Of a stretch of DNA of 64,000 nt, positions 63,803-64,000 are shown piece by piece. This DNA is from Mycobacterium cookii (GTDB taxonomy: Bacteria > Actinomycetota > Actinomycetes > Mycobacteriales > Mycobacteriaceae). Each line of letters opens with the position of its first letter. Within the stretch, counting starts at the first letter, position 1. The position numbers and the translations under genes were made by a program. The DNA is taken from the NCBI RefSeq assembly GCF_010727945.1, contig NZ_AP022569.1, positions 1,984,001 through 2,048,000 of the forward strand, in the 5' to 3' direction. The notes under the pieces are model-generated. The model searched no databases. It was given only the letters and a program-made list of their open reading frames with translations, and had not been told where the DNA came from.

Positions 63803-63816
63803 GGGACATACATCCC
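63803..63816 (-). promoter_or_regulatory. DosR-box-like site upstream of the small membrane protein
   Basis: GGGACATACATCCC matches about 11 of 14 core positions and is nearly palindromic. It ends 32 bp before the minus-strand start at 63771. A weaker GGGACGTTCGTCAT lies at 63878-63891. Confidence 0.6.
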
Positions 63817-63925
63817 GCGCAGCTATTCGACCACCCGGGTGCGGATTTCCACAGAGGCCGAAGTCCTGTTGACCAGGGACGTTCGTCATCAGGTCGGCGG
63901 CCCGCCACGGGTCCGAAAACCGTTG

Positions 63926-64000
63926 CTAGGGCGTACGTACGACGATCACCGGTACCGTCGCCGACTGCGCGATCGCCGCGCTGACCGAGCCGAGACGCAT
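63926..64000 (-). CDS. Universal stress protein 4, C-terminal end, cut by the window edge
   Basis: The last 24 codons of a minus-strand gene are visible: MRLGSVSAAIAQSATVPVI then VVRTP and TAG at 63926-63928. LGSVSAAIAQSA...VPVIV is the C-terminal strand-helix-strand end of a USP domain like the two complete tandem USPs here. The rest lies beyond base 64000. Confidence 0.8.
   Translation of the reverse strand: MRLGSVSAAIAQSATVPVIVVRTP

Overview
The window is high-GC chromosomal DNA of a Mycobacterium, most likely a slow-growing nontuberculous species. The evidence is mycobacterium-specific genes (lpqY-sugABC, sigE-rseA-htrA-tatB, gpgS, folP2, the TagA and FadD families), a PE/PPE/Esx module of the ESX-5 substrate type (ESX-5 is a slow-grower system), a 13E12-type HNH protein and a block of DosR-regulon families. 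Homologue names (Rv numbers) come from remembered M. tuberculosis proteins; no search was run, and the species cannot be named from the sequence alone.

Layout. 1-7.4 kb is accessory: the N-terminal ketosynthase part of a polyketide synthase that runs off the left edge, a fatty-acyl-AMP ligase, a TesA-type thioesterase, a 660-bp gene-poor stretch, and a PE-PPE-EsxJ-like-EsxI-like module closed by a near-ideal terminator. 7.5-51.9 kb is a long conserved block that follows, in inverted orientation, the M. tuberculosis order from about Rv1245c down to Rv1193: short-chain dehydrogenase, LpqZ, (malic enzyme, HNH protein), Mdh, CorA, the trehalose importer LpqY-SugABC with a downstream SUFU-domain gene, membrane and lipoproteins, a MgtE_N/CBS protein, a transglycosylase-like protein, Mrp, the SigE envelope-stress operon, a TetR-controlled ABC exporter, GlgC/GlgM for alpha-glucan, TagA, GpgS, FolP2, FadD6, LOG, DapE/DapD, an MHS transporter and FadD36. 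Insertions relative to that order are the malic enzyme, the HNH gene, a secreted PE-PPE-domain esterase, a 57-bp tandem repeat and a malyl-CoA-lyase-like gene.

51.9-64 kb is a second accessory region made almost only of families that belong to the dormancy (DosR) regulon in M. tuberculosis: two Rv1733c-like membrane proteins, Acg, two SpoIIAA/STAS-like proteins, four universal stress proteins (one cut by the right edge), a DosS/DosT-like haem sensor, a phosphoribosyltransferase/erythromycin-esterase fusion, a site-2 protease with CBS domains and a small membrane protein. DosR-box-like palindromes lie upstream of several transcription units. No DosR response regulator is present in the window.

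The most unusual points are the DosT-like sensor, which keeps its haem and phospho-acceptor histidines but has a degenerate ATP-binding domain and is paired with a STAS-like protein; a large TetR operator over a predicted leaderless promoter; a 57-bp mini-satellite abutting a start codon; and the ESX-5-type module placed next to the Rv1245c homologue instead of next to fadD36.
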